From the NCBI RefSeq assembly GCF_001417735.1, contig NZ_BBUZ01000028.1, positions 1 to 64,000 on the forward strand: a stretch of DNA of 64,000 nucleotides, given 5' to 3'. Of this stretch, positions 16,833 to 25,773 are shown in pieces. The position numbers and the translations under genes were made by a program. Within the stretch, counting starts at the first letter, position 1; every line of letters begins with the position of its first letter. Source of the DNA: Streptomyces sp. NBRC 110028 (GTDB taxonomy: Bacteria; Actinomycetota; Actinomycetes; Streptomycetales; Streptomycetaceae). The notes under the pieces are model-generated. The model did not search any database. It had not been told where the DNA came from and was given only the letters and a program-made list of their open reading frames with translations.

Positions 16833-17780
16833 TCAGTCCACCGGTACGTAGCCGAGGCGCTTGTCGACGATGTTGAGCAGGGGCTCGCCGACGCTCCAGC
16901 GGTCGTAGTTGTCCTGGAACTGTTCGGCGAGGTGGTCGCGCCAGCCGACCGTGTCGCCGCTCATGTGGGGCGAGACGAAGAGTCCGGGCACGTCCCACAG
17001 GGGGTCCTCGGGGGACAGCGGCTCGTTCTCGAAGACGTCCAGCGCGGCGCCCGCGATGTGCCGTCCGAGGAGGGCGGCCTTGAGGTCGTCCTCGACGACG
17101 AGGGGGCCGCGTCCGACGTTGATGAACCGGGCGGTGGGCTTCATCCGGGCGAACGCGGCCCGGTCGAACATGCCGCGTGTGGCGTCGGTGAGCGGGGCGA
17201 CGGAGATCACCCAGTCGGCGTGCCGCAGCAGCTCGGGCAGCTCGTCGTTGCCGCGTACGCCCGGGCGGGCCGTGCGTCCGACCAGGTCGACCTTGATGCC
17301 GAGCGCGGACAGGGTGGTGCCGATGGCCCGGCCGATGGGCCCGGCGCCGATGACGGCCGCGCGCGTCCCGGCCAGGCGCATCGTCTCACGGTGCTGCCAG
17401 CGCCGCTGCCGCTGCAGCTCCCAACTCCCGAAGAAGTCCTTGCCCATGGCGATGACCAGGCCCGCGACATACTCGGCGATCGGCTGTTCGAAGACGCCGC
17501 GGGCGTTGGTCAAGACGGTGTCGGAGGCGGTCAGTTCGGGGCTGAGCAGCCGGTCCACGCCCGCGCTGGCGGTGTGGACCCACGCCGGCCGGGGGCCGTC
17601 GCCGGGCCAGGCGTCACGGACCGCGTCGGAGGTGAAATCCCAGACCAGGAGGACGTCGGCGGAGGGCAGGGCGTCGGGCAGGGTCTTCTCGTCGCACACC
17701 ACGACCTGGGCCCGGCCGGCCAGCCGGTCCAGCCGGACCGGGGGCTGCTCGCCGAAGACGACAACAGTGCTTTCGGACAT
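16833..17780 (-). CDS. D-2-hydroxyacid dehydrogenase family protein
   Basis: 315 residues. The NAD-binding region has GAGPIGRAIGTTLSALGIKV (GxGxxG) and FINVGRGPLVVEDDL. The catalytic Arg/Glu/His triad appears as SVAPLTDATRG, FENEPL and SPHMSG. It reduces 2-keto acids or oxidises D-2-hydroxyacids with NAD(P)H. The ATG at 17780 is chosen on family length. It is first in a two-gene minus-strand unit with the amidase and divergent from the two isomerase genes; the 208 bp between them holds AT-richer promoter-like DNA. Confidence 0.87.
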   Translation of the reverse strand: MSESTVVVFGEQPPVRLDRLAGRAQVVVCDEKTLPDALPSADVLLVWDFTSDAVRDAWPGDGPRPAWVHTASAGVDRLLSPELTASDTVLTNARGVFEQPIAEYVAGLVIAMGKDFFGSWELQRQRRWQHRETMRLAGTRAAVIGAGPIGRAIGTTLSALGIKVDLVGRTARPGVRGNDELPELLRHADWVISVAPLTDATRGMFDRAAFARMKPTARFINVGRGPLVVEDDLKAALLGRHIAGAALDVFENEPLSPEDPLWDVPGLFVSPHMSGDTVGWRDHLAEQFQDNYDRWSVGEPLLNIVDKRLGYVPVD

Positions 17781-17988
17781 AGGCGGGAAACCGTTTCGAA
17801 ACGTGGGTTTGTTTGGCTGACGACAGTTGGGGCAGGCGCCAAGGTTTGCGGGATTGACCACGCTAGGCAGCGGAAACTACCGTCGTCAACAACGGCATCT
17901 GTCCCGACGTCCCGGCATCAGGCCGGTGCTCTCTCTTATATCTCTGGCCAATGGTCCAGCCTCTCCTTTCTGTATTGGGGCTCGATAT

Positions 17989-18948
17989 ATGGACGTCTCC
18001 TTTCTGGGTGGCCCGCAGCCGCAGCGCGGTGTGGGCGTCGTAGCACCGTTCGACTTCGCGCTTGATCGCGAACTGTGGCGCTGGGTGCCGGACGAGGTCT
18101 CCTTGCACCTCACCCGCACCCCCTTCGTCCCGGTCGAGGTCAGCCTCGACCTGGCACGGCTCGTGAGCGAGCACGAAACCCTGCAGGACGCGGTGCGGGC
18201 GCTGAGCGCGGTCGCACCGGAAGTGGCCGCGTACGCCTGCACGTCGGGCAGCTTCGTCGGCGGTGTGGCCGGTGAGCGAGCGATGTGCGCGGCGATGACC
18301 CAGGCGGGCGAGCTGCCCTCGCTCACCACCTCGGGCGCCCTGCTGGAGGCGCTGCGCGAGATCGGCGCCCGGCGGGTCGCCGTGGTGACCCCGTACACCC
18401 GGTCGGTGACCGACTCGCTGGAGGACTACCTGGGCGAGGCCGGTATCACCGTGACCGGCCGGGCCTATCTCGGACTGACCCGGCACATCTGGAAGGTGCC
18501 CTACCGCGATGTGGTCGACATGGCGCGGCAGGCGGTGGTCGGGTCGCCCGACGCGCTCTTCATCAGCTGCACCAACTTGCCGACCTACGACGTGATTCCG
18601 CAGCTGGAGGCGGAGCTGCGGATGCCCGTGCTGTCGGCCAACCAGGTGACGATCTGGGCGGCGCTGCGGGAGATCGGTGCCCAGGCGGTCGGCCCGTACC
18701 AGGCGCTGCTGGACCCGGCCGCGCGGCGGGGCCCGGCGGGGATGGCGTCGTCGTCGCAGCTGAGCGGCCCGAGGGCGGTGCTAGCCGGACCGGTGGCGGA
18801 CCCCGAGCCGGAGCCGGAGGCGGCACTGGCCGGGGCGGCGTCGCCCGGGGCGGACCTCGATCCGGCGGACGGGCTCGACCCGGGGTTCGGGCCGGGGATC
18901 GGCGAGGGCCCGTTCCTCGATGACTCGGGAGGTCCGTCCGTGATGTGA
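17989..18948 (+). CDS. Maleate isomerase / Asp-Glu racemase superfamily protein with C-terminal extension
   Basis: 319 residues. The first 245 or so match maleate cis-trans isomerases and arylmalonate decarboxylases: the N-terminal catalytic Cys lies in YACTSGSFVGG, and the second Cys in LFISCTNLPTYD. A polar, Pro/Gly/Ala/Asp/Glu-rich tail of about 70 residues follows the ADxxQxxIWAxL-type end and looks disordered; I know of no family role for it. It is co-directional with a paralogue 83 bp downstream. Function: cofactor-independent isomerisation or racemisation of a dicarboxylate-like compound. Confidence 0.8.
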   Translation: MDVSFLGGPQPQRGVGVVAPFDFALDRELWRWVPDEVSLHLTRTPFVPVEVSLDLARLVSEHETLQDAVRALSAVAPEVAAYACTSGSFVGGVAGERAMCAAMTQAGELPSLTTSGALLEALREIGARRVAVVTPYTRSVTDSLEDYLGEAGITVTGRAYLGLTRHIWKVPYRDVVDMARQAVVGSPDALFISCTNLPTYDVIPQLEAELRMPVLSANQVTIWAALREIGAQAVGPYQALLDPAARRGPAGMASSSQLSGPRAVLAGPVADPEPEPEAALAGAASPGADLDPADGLDPGFGPGIGEGPFLDDSGGPSVM

Positions 18949-19031
18949 GGGAACCCGCCGGGCGGCTGCGGTGTATCACAAGTGACAGTGCAGGGGCGGC
19001 GCTCACGGGGGCCGCAGGTAAGGAGGCAGTC

Positions 19032-19775
19032 ATGATGGACGCGACGCGAGCGATGCCGGACACGGTGGGCTTTCTCTACCCGGGCTATTCCGCCGAGGAC
19101 GACTATCCGCGTCTGGAAGGGCTGCTCGGTGACAGCGTGCGGCTTCCGCTCGTCCACACCGACATCGGTGAGGACGCGCACCGGGTGGACGCCCTGCTGG
19201 AAATGGGCTCGGGGGCCCGTCTCGCGGCCGGGGTCGCCGAGCTGAAGGAGCGCGGCGCCCAGGCGGTGGTCTGGGCCTGTACGAGCGCGAGCTTCGTCTT
19301 CGGCTGGGAGGGCGCCCGGGAGCAGGTGCGCGAGCTGGAGGAGACGGCCGTGCTGCCCGCCTCCAGCACCTCCTTCGCCTTCGCCCACGCGGTGCAGGAG
19401 CTGGGCGTCGAGAGGCTGGCCATCGCCGCGACCTATCCGGAGGATGTCGCGGAGTATTTCCGGACGTTCCTGAAGGCGGCGGGCGCCGAGGTGGTCTCCA
19501 CCCAGGGCAGCGGCATCATCACCGCCGCCGAGGTCGGCACCTGGGGACGGGATGAGGTGCTGCGGATGGCCCGCGCCGGTGACCACCCCGACGCCCAGGC
19601 GGTGCTGCTGCCGGACACCGCCCTGCACACCGCCGCCTGGCTGCCCGATCTGGAGGCGGACCTCGGCAAGCCCGTGCTCACGGCGAATCAGGTCACGGTC
19701 TGGGAGGGGCTGCGGCTGCTGGGCCGCAGGCCGGTCCATGACCGGCTGGGCACGCTGTTCGCCGCGAGGAGCTGA
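19032..19775 (+). CDS. Maleate isomerase / Asp-Glu racemase superfamily protein
   Basis: 247 residues, of normal family length. Catalytic-region Cys lies in VVWACTSASFVFGWEGA. The second Cys position is replaced: the stretch is QAVLLPDTALHTAAWLPDLE, with Asp-Thr where the paralogue has Ser-Cys-Thr. This resembles EutA/arylmalonate-decarboxylase-like relatives or an inactive partner. AAGGAGG precedes the ATG at 19032. It is paired with the gene at 17989-18948; two different members side by side suggest a hetero-oligomer or two steps of one pathway. Confidence 0.78.
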   Translation: MMDATRAMPDTVGFLYPGYSAEDDYPRLEGLLGDSVRLPLVHTDIGEDAHRVDALLEMGSGARLAAGVAELKERGAQAVVWACTSASFVFGWEGAREQVRELEETAVLPASSTSFAFAHAVQELGVERLAIAATYPEDVAEYFRTFLKAAGAEVVSTQGSGIITAAEVGTWGRDEVLRMARAGDHPDAQAVLLPDTALHTAAWLPDLEADLGKPVLTANQVTVWEGLRLLGRRPVHDRLGTLFAARS

Positions 19776-19926
19776 GCGGAGCGGGGGAGCAGGGGAGCAG
19801 CGAGCTGCCGGTGGCGACGGCGACGGGGGAGCGGGCGGTGACGGACCGGTGAACCTGGCGGGAATTCCCCCTCTCCGGGCATACCCGGCACGGTTCCGCT
19901 TCCCGGAATCCGCTTAGCATGCAGCC

Positions 19927-21156
19927 GTGCGCCGCCTTCCTCCCTTCTTCCCCGGGTCGCACCGCCCGCGGCTGATCGCCGGTGCCGTGGCGGTGGCCGC
20001 CGCGGTGGCCACCGCCACGCTGGCCACGGCCGGAGGGTCGTCGGGCGGCCGGGGCCCGCGGAGCCCGGCCACCGCGGCCGACGGGCTGCGGCACACCTCG
20101 GTCGAGGTGTCGGAGGGCGGCTGCGGCAAGGGCTGGGTCCATCCACACCGCGGTAAGCAGGTCTTCGACCTCACGAACACCTCCAGCCGGGCGGCCGAGG
20201 TCTATCTGACCAACCCGGCGAACGGCTCGGTGTTCGGGGAGGTCGAAGGTCTGGGCCCGGGCACCACCCGACCGCTGCGGGTCATCCTCGGCGGAGGCTC
20301 CTACGCCTTCCGGTGCCTGCCCGAGGACACGGACGCGGTCACCGGGCCCACGGTGACCGTGGCCGGACCGGCGCGCGGCGGCGGCCCGGCCGCCGTTCCG
20401 GTCACCCAGCAGGACCTGATCCCGCCCGCTATCGCCTACCAACATTGGGTCCAGGGCCGGATGGACGAGCTGGTGCGGCGTACCGACGCGCTGCGCTCGG
20501 CCGTCCGCGACGGCGACGTGGCCGCCGCCCGCGCGGCCTGGCTTCCGGCCCATCTGGTGTACGAGCGGATGGGCGCCGCCTACGGCACCTTCGGTGACGC
20601 GGACGGGGCGATCAACGGCACCACGGCGGGGCTGTCCGGTGGTGTCCGCGATCCGGGCTTCACCGGCTTCCACCGCATCGAGTACGGGCTGTGGCACGAC
20701 GCGTCCGCGAGCGGTCTGCGCGGCGCCGCCGACCGGCTGGACCGGTCCGTCCGTGCGCTGCGGGACGGCTGGCCGCAGCAGCGGATGGATCCCGCGGAGC
20801 TGGGGCTGCGGGCGCACGAGATCATGGAGAACACCGTGCAGTTCGAGCTGACCGGCCGCACCGACTACGGCAGCGGCACCAACCTGGCCACCGCGCGGGC
20901 CAACCTCGACGGCACCCGGGCCGTGCTGGACCGGCTGCGCCCGCTGCTGACGTCCCGTGACCCCGGGCTGCCGGAGGTCGACTCCTGGCTGGATCGCACG
21001 GGGAAGGCCCTGGACGCCGCCCGCCAGGGGGACCGCTGGACCCCGGTGGACCGGCTCGATCGCGGGCGCCGGGAGAAGATCAACGCCGCCGCGGGGGCGC
21101 TGGTGGAGCGGCTGGCCGATGTGGCGGCACTGACGGATGCGCGGAGGTCCCGGTGA
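19927..21156 (+). CDS. efeO: Iron uptake system protein EfeO (cupredoxin plus imelysin-like M75)
   Basis: 409 residues from a GTG start. Signal segment near residues 15-37, then a cupredoxin domain (SVEVSEGGCGKGWVHPHRGK), then the M75/imelysin domain with the signature GFHRIEYGLW (GxHxxE) and ENTVQFELTG. EfeO is the extracytoplasmic iron-binding part of the EfeUOB ferrous-iron importer. Its stop overlaps the start of efeB by four bases. The permease gene efeU, usually the first gene, is absent on both sides here. Confidence 0.9.
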   Translation: MRRLPPFFPGSHRPRLIAGAVAVAAAVATATLATAGGSSGGRGPRSPATAADGLRHTSVEVSEGGCGKGWVHPHRGKQVFDLTNTSSRAAEVYLTNPANGSVFGEVEGLGPGTTRPLRVILGGGSYAFRCLPEDTDAVTGPTVTVAGPARGGGPAAVPVTQQDLIPPAIAYQHWVQGRMDELVRRTDALRSAVRDGDVAAARAAWLPAHLVYERMGAAYGTFGDADGAINGTTAGLSGGVRDPGFTGFHRIEYGLWHDASASGLRGAADRLDRSVRALRDGWPQQRMDPAELGLRAHEIMENTVQFELTGRTDYGSGTNLATARANLDGTRAVLDRLRPLLTSRDPGLPEVDSWLDRTGKALDAARQGDRWTPVDRLDRGRREKINAAAGALVERLADVAALTDARRSR

Positions 21157-22478
21157 GCGAGGTGCGGCGGCGGGGTTTCCTGTGGAGCGCCGCGGCGGGC
21201 ACGGTCGGCGCGGTGGCGGGCGCCTCGGCCGCCCCGGCCGCCGCGCGGGCGGGCGACGGGTCGGCGGGCGGCGTGCTGTCGGACGGGGCCTCGGCGGATG
21301 GCGCGTATTCGGGCGGTGCGTATCCGGGCGGCGCGTATCCGGGCGGCGCGTATCCGGGTGGTGTGGGAGGGGCGCCCGCGCGGGTTCCGTTTCACGGCGG
21401 GCACCAGGCCGGGATCCTCACCCCGCCGCAGCGCGCCACCGCGTTCGTCGCCTTCGACGCCACCGCCGAGGGGCGCACCGAGCTGACCGAGGTGTTCCGT
21501 ACCCTCACCGCGCGCTGCCGCTTCCTCACCACCGGCGGTGCCCCGGATCCGGTGGGGATCACCGCCCCGCCCGTCGATTCCGGCACCCTGGGCCCGCTGG
21601 TCACCGCCGACCGGCTGACCGCGACGGTCGGCGTGGGCGCCTCGCTCTTCGACGGGCGCTATGGGCTGAAGGACCGCAAGCCCCGGCGGCTGCGCGCCAT
21701 GCCGTCCTTTCCCGACGACGACCTCGACCCCGACTGGTGCCACGGCGATCTGAGCCTCCAGCTCTGCGCGGAGAACACGGACACCGTGCTGCACGCGCTG
21801 CGCGACATAGCCCGGCACACCCGGGGCGCGCTCCAGGTGCGCTGGCGCATGGACGGCTTCATCAGCCCGCCCCGCCCCTCCGGCACCCCGCGCAACCACC
21901 TGGGCTTCAAGGACGGCACCGCCAACCCCGACACCGGTGACGCCCGGCTGATGGACCGCCTGGTGTGGGCGGGCGGGCGCTCCGGGGAGCCGGGCTGGGC
22001 GACCGGAGGCAGCTATCAGGTGGTCCGGCTGATCCGGATGCTGGTGGAGTTCTGGGACCGGGTGTCGATCACCGAGCAGGAGCGGATGTTCGGCCGCAGC
22101 CGGGAGTCCGGTGCACCGCTGGACGGGCGGCACGAGTTCGACACCCCGCGCTTCGCCCAGGACCCCAAGGGCGACGTCATCCCGCTGGACAGCCACATCA
22201 GGATGGCCAATCCCCGCACCGGCCGCACCGACGACCAGCGCATCCTGCGCCGTGCCTACAACTACGACCGGGGCATGGACGGGAACGGGAATCTGGACAT
22301 GGGCCTGTTGTTCTGCTGCTATCAGCAGGATCTGGACCGGCAGTTCGAGACGGTGCAAAAGCGTCTCGCGGGCGAGCCGCTGGTCGACTACGTCACCCCG
22401 TTCGGCGGCGGCTATTTCTACGCGCTGCCCGGTGTGCGGGACCACGCGGATTGGCTGGGCCGGGCCTTGCTGTCCTGA
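21153..22478 (+). CDS. efeB: EfeB deferrochelatase/DyP-type peroxidase
   Basis: 441 residues. Tat signal (VRRRGFLWSAAAGTVGA), then a linker with four 15-bp tandem units coding Gly-Ala-Tyr-Ser/Pro-Gly (21300-21359), then a dye-decolourising peroxidase domain with GFKDGTANP (GXXDG motif) and the proximal haem His in LDSHIRMANPR. EfeB oxidises iron or removes iron from haem outside the membrane. It is translationally coupled to efeO. The GAYPG repeats lie in the linker and are unlikely to affect catalysis. Confidence 0.9.
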   Translation: MSEVRRRGFLWSAAAGTVGAVAGASAAPAAARAGDGSAGGVLSDGASADGAYSGGAYPGGAYPGGAYPGGVGGAPARVPFHGGHQAGILTPPQRATAFVAFDATAEGRTELTEVFRTLTARCRFLTTGGAPDPVGITAPPVDSGTLGPLVTADRLTATVGVGASLFDGRYGLKDRKPRRLRAMPSFPDDDLDPDWCHGDLSLQLCAENTDTVLHALRDIARHTRGALQVRWRMDGFISPPRPSGTPRNHLGFKDGTANPDTGDARLMDRLVWAGGRSGEPGWATGGSYQVVRLIRMLVEFWDRVSITEQERMFGRSRESGAPLDGRHEFDTPRFAQDPKGDVIPLDSHIRMANPRTGRTDDQRILRRAYNYDRGMDGNGNLDMGLLFCCYQQDLDRQFETVQKRLAGEPLVDYVTPFGGGYFYALPGVRDHADWLGRALLS

Positions 22479-22646
22479 CCGTCCGGTGCTGTCCGGGCCA
22501 CCCGCTGGTCAAGAACACCTCAAGAATCCCTTGTGGTTTCCTGACTCGCTATTCATTCGCCCTCTTCCATGGATTCCATCGGAATGTCCTGCCCGCGGCC
22601 CAGGATTCTGGCGCAGGCGTGAAACACGAACATGTGGAGGCACGGC

Positions 22647-24488
22647 ATGGGCGGTAGAGGACGAGCGAAGCGCTGGAGTGCCCTGGTGGGCGCCGCGGCG
22701 CTGGCGACCACGGGCGGGGCGGGGTCGGCATGGGCCGCGCCCGCCGAGGGGGCGGCGCAGCGGACCGCGACGCCCGTGAAGCATGTGGTGGTGATCTTCG
22801 ACGAGAACATTTCGTTCGACCACTACTTCGGCACCTACCCCCAGGCCGCCAACACCGACGGCACGAAGTTCACCCCCGCCGAGGACACCCCGAAGGACAT
22901 CGACACCCTCGCCCACGCGGGGCTGCTGGAGAAGAACCCCAATCTCTACAAGCCCAAGCGGCTGGCGTCCTCGCAGGCGATGACCTGCGACCAGAACCAC
23001 TCCTACGGACCCGAGCAGTACGCGGCCAATGGCGGCAAGGCCGATAAGTTCGTCGAGAACACCGAGGTCAGCAAGTGCACCGGGCTGTTCGGCGAGCCCG
23101 GTCTGGTCATGGACTACTACGACGGCAACACGGTCACCGGGCTGTGGAACTACGCCCAGCACTACGCGATGAGCGACCGTTCCTTCAGCTCCGGCTACGG
23201 CCCGTCCAGCCCGGGCGCCATCGAGCTGGTCTCCGGCCAGACCCATGGCATCGTCTCCACCGATCCGAAGTCCTCCACCGAGGACCCGAAGCAGACCGAC
23301 AAGCCGGATCCGGCCACCGTGGCCTCGCCGGACGCCCGGGGCGTCGGCACGATGACCCACGACCCGGACCCGGCCTTCGACGACTGCTCGGACAAGGACC
23401 ACACCAGCAGCAGCGCCCTGGGCATGCTCAAGGGCAAGAACATCGGTGACCTGCTCAACGCCAAGAACGTCAGCTGGGGCTGGTTCCAGGGCGGCTTCCG
23501 GCCCAGCACCGCCTGGGACGGCAAGCAGGGCAGCTACGCGAAGTGCTCGGGCACCACGCACGCCAATGTCGGCGGCGCGTCCTCGGTGGACTACAGCCCC
23601 CACCACGCCCCGTTCCAGTACTACAAGTCCACGGCCAACCCCCACCATCTGCCGCCCAAGAACGTGGGGGAGATCGGCCACAGCGGTCAGGCCAACCACA
23701 ACTACGACCTGACCGACTTCGACGCCGCCCTCAAGACGGGCCATCTGCCGGCGGTCAGCTTCCTGAAGGCCGCCGAGTACCAGGACGGCCACGCGGGCTA
23801 CTCGGACCCGGTCGACGAGCAGCACTTCCTCGTCAAGCAGATCAACGCGATCCAGAAGTCGCCGCAGTGGAAGGACACCGCTGTCGTCGTCGCCTACGAC
23901 GACAGCGACGGCTGGTACGACCACGCGTACGCCAAGCCCACCAACGGCTCCCGTGACACCACGACCGGCTCGAACGGCAAGGCCACCGACAGCCCCGCCT
24001 GCCAGTCCGCGCCCCGGCCCGCCGGCGGCTACCAGGACCGCTGTGGCCCCGGCCCGCGCCAGCCGCTGCTGGTGATCTCCCCGTACAGCAAGTCCAACAA
24101 GGTCGACCACACCCCCACCGAGCAGACGTCGATCACCCGCTTCATCGAGGACAACTGGCACACCGGCCGGATCGGTGACGCCTCCTTCGACGCCCGGGCG
24201 AAGCCGCTGACCGGCATGTTCGACTTCCGGCACCCGAACAACACCCAGGTGCTGCTGAAGCAGGACGGTTCGGTGGACTCGGTGCACCGGGCCGGGCACT
24301 ACACGACCAGCGCCCTGGCCGCCGACGCCCCGATCGCCGACGCCCTCACCCCGCAGCGCCTCGCCGGGACCGCCGGGACGGCGGGGGCGGGCGGCTCGGC
24401 CGTCCTGCCGATCGGCCTCACCGCCGGTGCGCTGGCGTTCGGCACCGCGGCCACGGTCCTGGTGCTGCGCCGCCGCCGCACTGCCTGA
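22647..24488 (+). CDS. Secreted phosphoesterase (phospholipase C / acid phosphatase-like family) with C-terminal membrane anchor
   Basis: 613 residues. Signal peptide (residues 8-31), then HVVVIFDENISFDHYFGTYP, the metal-binding N-terminal motif of the phosphoesterase family (PF04185: phospholipase C, AcpA). Further metal ligands are DNHSYG-like QNHSYG, VAYDDSDGWYDH and the C-terminal TRFIEDNW. A hydrophobic span followed by RRRRTA at the very end suggests membrane anchoring. GGAGG at 22636-22640 fixes the ATG at 22647. The intergenic DNA before it is AT-richer. It probably releases phosphate from phospho-mono/diesters; I saw no clear PHO box. Confidence 0.87.
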   Translation: MGGRGRAKRWSALVGAAALATTGGAGSAWAAPAEGAAQRTATPVKHVVVIFDENISFDHYFGTYPQAANTDGTKFTPAEDTPKDIDTLAHAGLLEKNPNLYKPKRLASSQAMTCDQNHSYGPEQYAANGGKADKFVENTEVSKCTGLFGEPGLVMDYYDGNTVTGLWNYAQHYAMSDRSFSSGYGPSSPGAIELVSGQTHGIVSTDPKSSTEDPKQTDKPDPATVASPDARGVGTMTHDPDPAFDDCSDKDHTSSSALGMLKGKNIGDLLNAKNVSWGWFQGGFRPSTAWDGKQGSYAKCSGTTHANVGGASSVDYSPHHAPFQYYKSTANPHHLPPKNVGEIGHSGQANHNYDLTDFDAALKTGHLPAVSFLKAAEYQDGHAGYSDPVDEQHFLVKQINAIQKSPQWKDTAVVVAYDDSDGWYDHAYAKPTNGSRDTTTGSNGKATDSPACQSAPRPAGGYQDRCGPGPRQPLLVISPYSKSNKVDHTPTEQTSITRFIEDNWHTGRIGDASFDARAKPLTGMFDFRHPNNTQVLLKQDGSVDSVHRAGHYTTSALAADAPIADALTPQRLAGTAGTAGAGGSAVLPIGLTAGALAFGTAATVLVLRRRRTA

Positions 24489-24494
24489 CGCCAT

Positions 24495-24553
24495 CCGGCC
24501 CCGGGACTCACGGGACTCACGGGACCCAGGATTCCCGTGAGTCCCGGGGCCGG
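24495..24553. terminator. 21-bp stem terminator after the phosphoesterase gene
   Basis: Bases 24495-24515 pair perfectly with 24533-24553 across a 17-base loop that itself repeats CTCACGGGA. It starts 7 bp after the phosphoesterase stop, with an AATAAA stretch following. It is a strong intrinsic terminator. Confidence 0.85.
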
Positions 24554-24634
24554 GAATAAAGCGGAGCCTTCATCCGGTTGACTGTGCGCGGTGGACGAAC
24601 GTGCACCGCAGTGCGATCAGGGAGGCGGGCCACC

Positions 24635-25768
24635 GTGGCCGATGAGCGGGACCGGCGGGACGAAAAGCGAGACGCGGAGCGCGACACCATCCGGGCCAGG
24701 CCCCGGGGCAGTGCGCCCGTACCGCTGTCGGTGCTGGACCTGGCGACCGTCGGCAGCGGGCTGACCGCCACCCAGGCGCTGCGCACCACCACCGAGCTGG
24801 CCGGGCTCGCCGAGCGCCGCGGCTTCCACCGCTTCTGGGTGGCCGAGCACCACTCCATGCCGGGCGTCGCCAGCTCCTCCCCGGCTGTCATCCTCGCCCA
24901 TCTGGCCGCGCACACCGAGCGCATCCGGCTCGGCTCCGGCGGGGTGATGCTGCCCAACCACGCCCCGCTCGTCATCGCCGAACAGTTCGGCACGCTGGAG
25001 GCGCTCGCCCCCGGCCGGGTGGACCTCGGCCTCGGCCGCGCCCCCGGCACGGACGGGGCGACCGCGGCGGCCCTGCGCCGCACCGACCGGCTGCGCGAGG
25101 GCGCCGACGAGTTCCCGCAACAGCTCGCCGAGCTGGTCCGGTTCCTGGACGACGACTTCCCCGACGGCCACCGGTACGCCCGTATCCACGCCGTGCCCGG
25201 GCCCGTCCAGGGGACGGTCCCCGGCGGGGTGCAGTCCGCCGACCGGCCCTCGGTGTGGCTGCTGGGGTCCAGCGGCTTCAGCGCCCGGCTCGCGGGCCGG
25301 CTGGGCCTGCCGTTCTCCTTCGCGCACCACTTCTCCGCGGCCAACACGATCCCCGCGCTCGACCTCTACCGCGAGTCGTTCCGCCCGTCCGCGGTGCTGG
25401 ACCGGCCGTACGCGTCGATCGGCGTCTCCGCCTTCGCGGCCGAGGGCGAGGAGCAGGCCCACCGGCAGGTGCTCACCGGAGCCCTCTCCATGATCCGTCT
25501 GCGCACCGGCCGCCCGGGCCTGGTGCCGTCGCCGGAGGAGGCCGAGGCACACGAGTTCAGCGAGATGGAGCGCGACTTCGTGAACAGCTGGCTGGCCAAC
25601 GTGGTGTACGGGACGCCGGACGAGGTGCGCGAGGGGCTGGACGACCTGGTCAAGCGCACCGGGGCGGACGAACTCAAGATCACGACGACCGCGCACGGGC
25701 CGGAGGCCAAGCTCCGTTCCTACGGCCTGATCGCGGACGCGTACGGCCTGCCGGACGCGCCCGCGTAA
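24635..25768 (+). CDS. LLM-class flavin-dependent oxidoreductase (luciferase-like)
   Basis: 377 residues. Luciferase-like TIM barrel: PLSVLDLATVGSG near the N-terminus, FWVAEHHSMPGVASSSP (flavin site), LGSGGVMLPNHAPLVIAEQF, and RVDLGLGRAPGTD. These match the MsnO8-type LLM subfamily. It uses reduced flavin to oxidise an unknown substrate. A charged N-terminal extension (ADERDRRDEKRDAERD) precedes the fold. The GTG at 24635 follows GGGAGG. It converges on the GGDEF/EAL gene with only 5 bp between stops. Confidence 0.85.
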   Translation: MADERDRRDEKRDAERDTIRARPRGSAPVPLSVLDLATVGSGLTATQALRTTTELAGLAERRGFHRFWVAEHHSMPGVASSSPAVILAHLAAHTERIRLGSGGVMLPNHAPLVIAEQFGTLEALAPGRVDLGLGRAPGTDGATAAALRRTDRLREGADEFPQQLAELVRFLDDDFPDGHRYARIHAVPGPVQGTVPGGVQSADRPSVWLLGSSGFSARLAGRLGLPFSFAHHFSAANTIPALDLYRESFRPSAVLDRPYASIGVSAFAAEGEEQAHRQVLTGALSMIRLRTGRPGLVPSPEEAEAHEFSEMERDFVNSWLANVVYGTPDEVREGLDDLVKRTGADELKITTTAHGPEAKLRSYGLIADAYGLPDAPA

Positions 25769-25773
25769 ACCCC

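Noticed and set aside
22479..22646. PHO box before the phosphoesterase gene
   Set aside because: The region is AT-richer, but I could not find two adjacent GTTCACC-like repeats.
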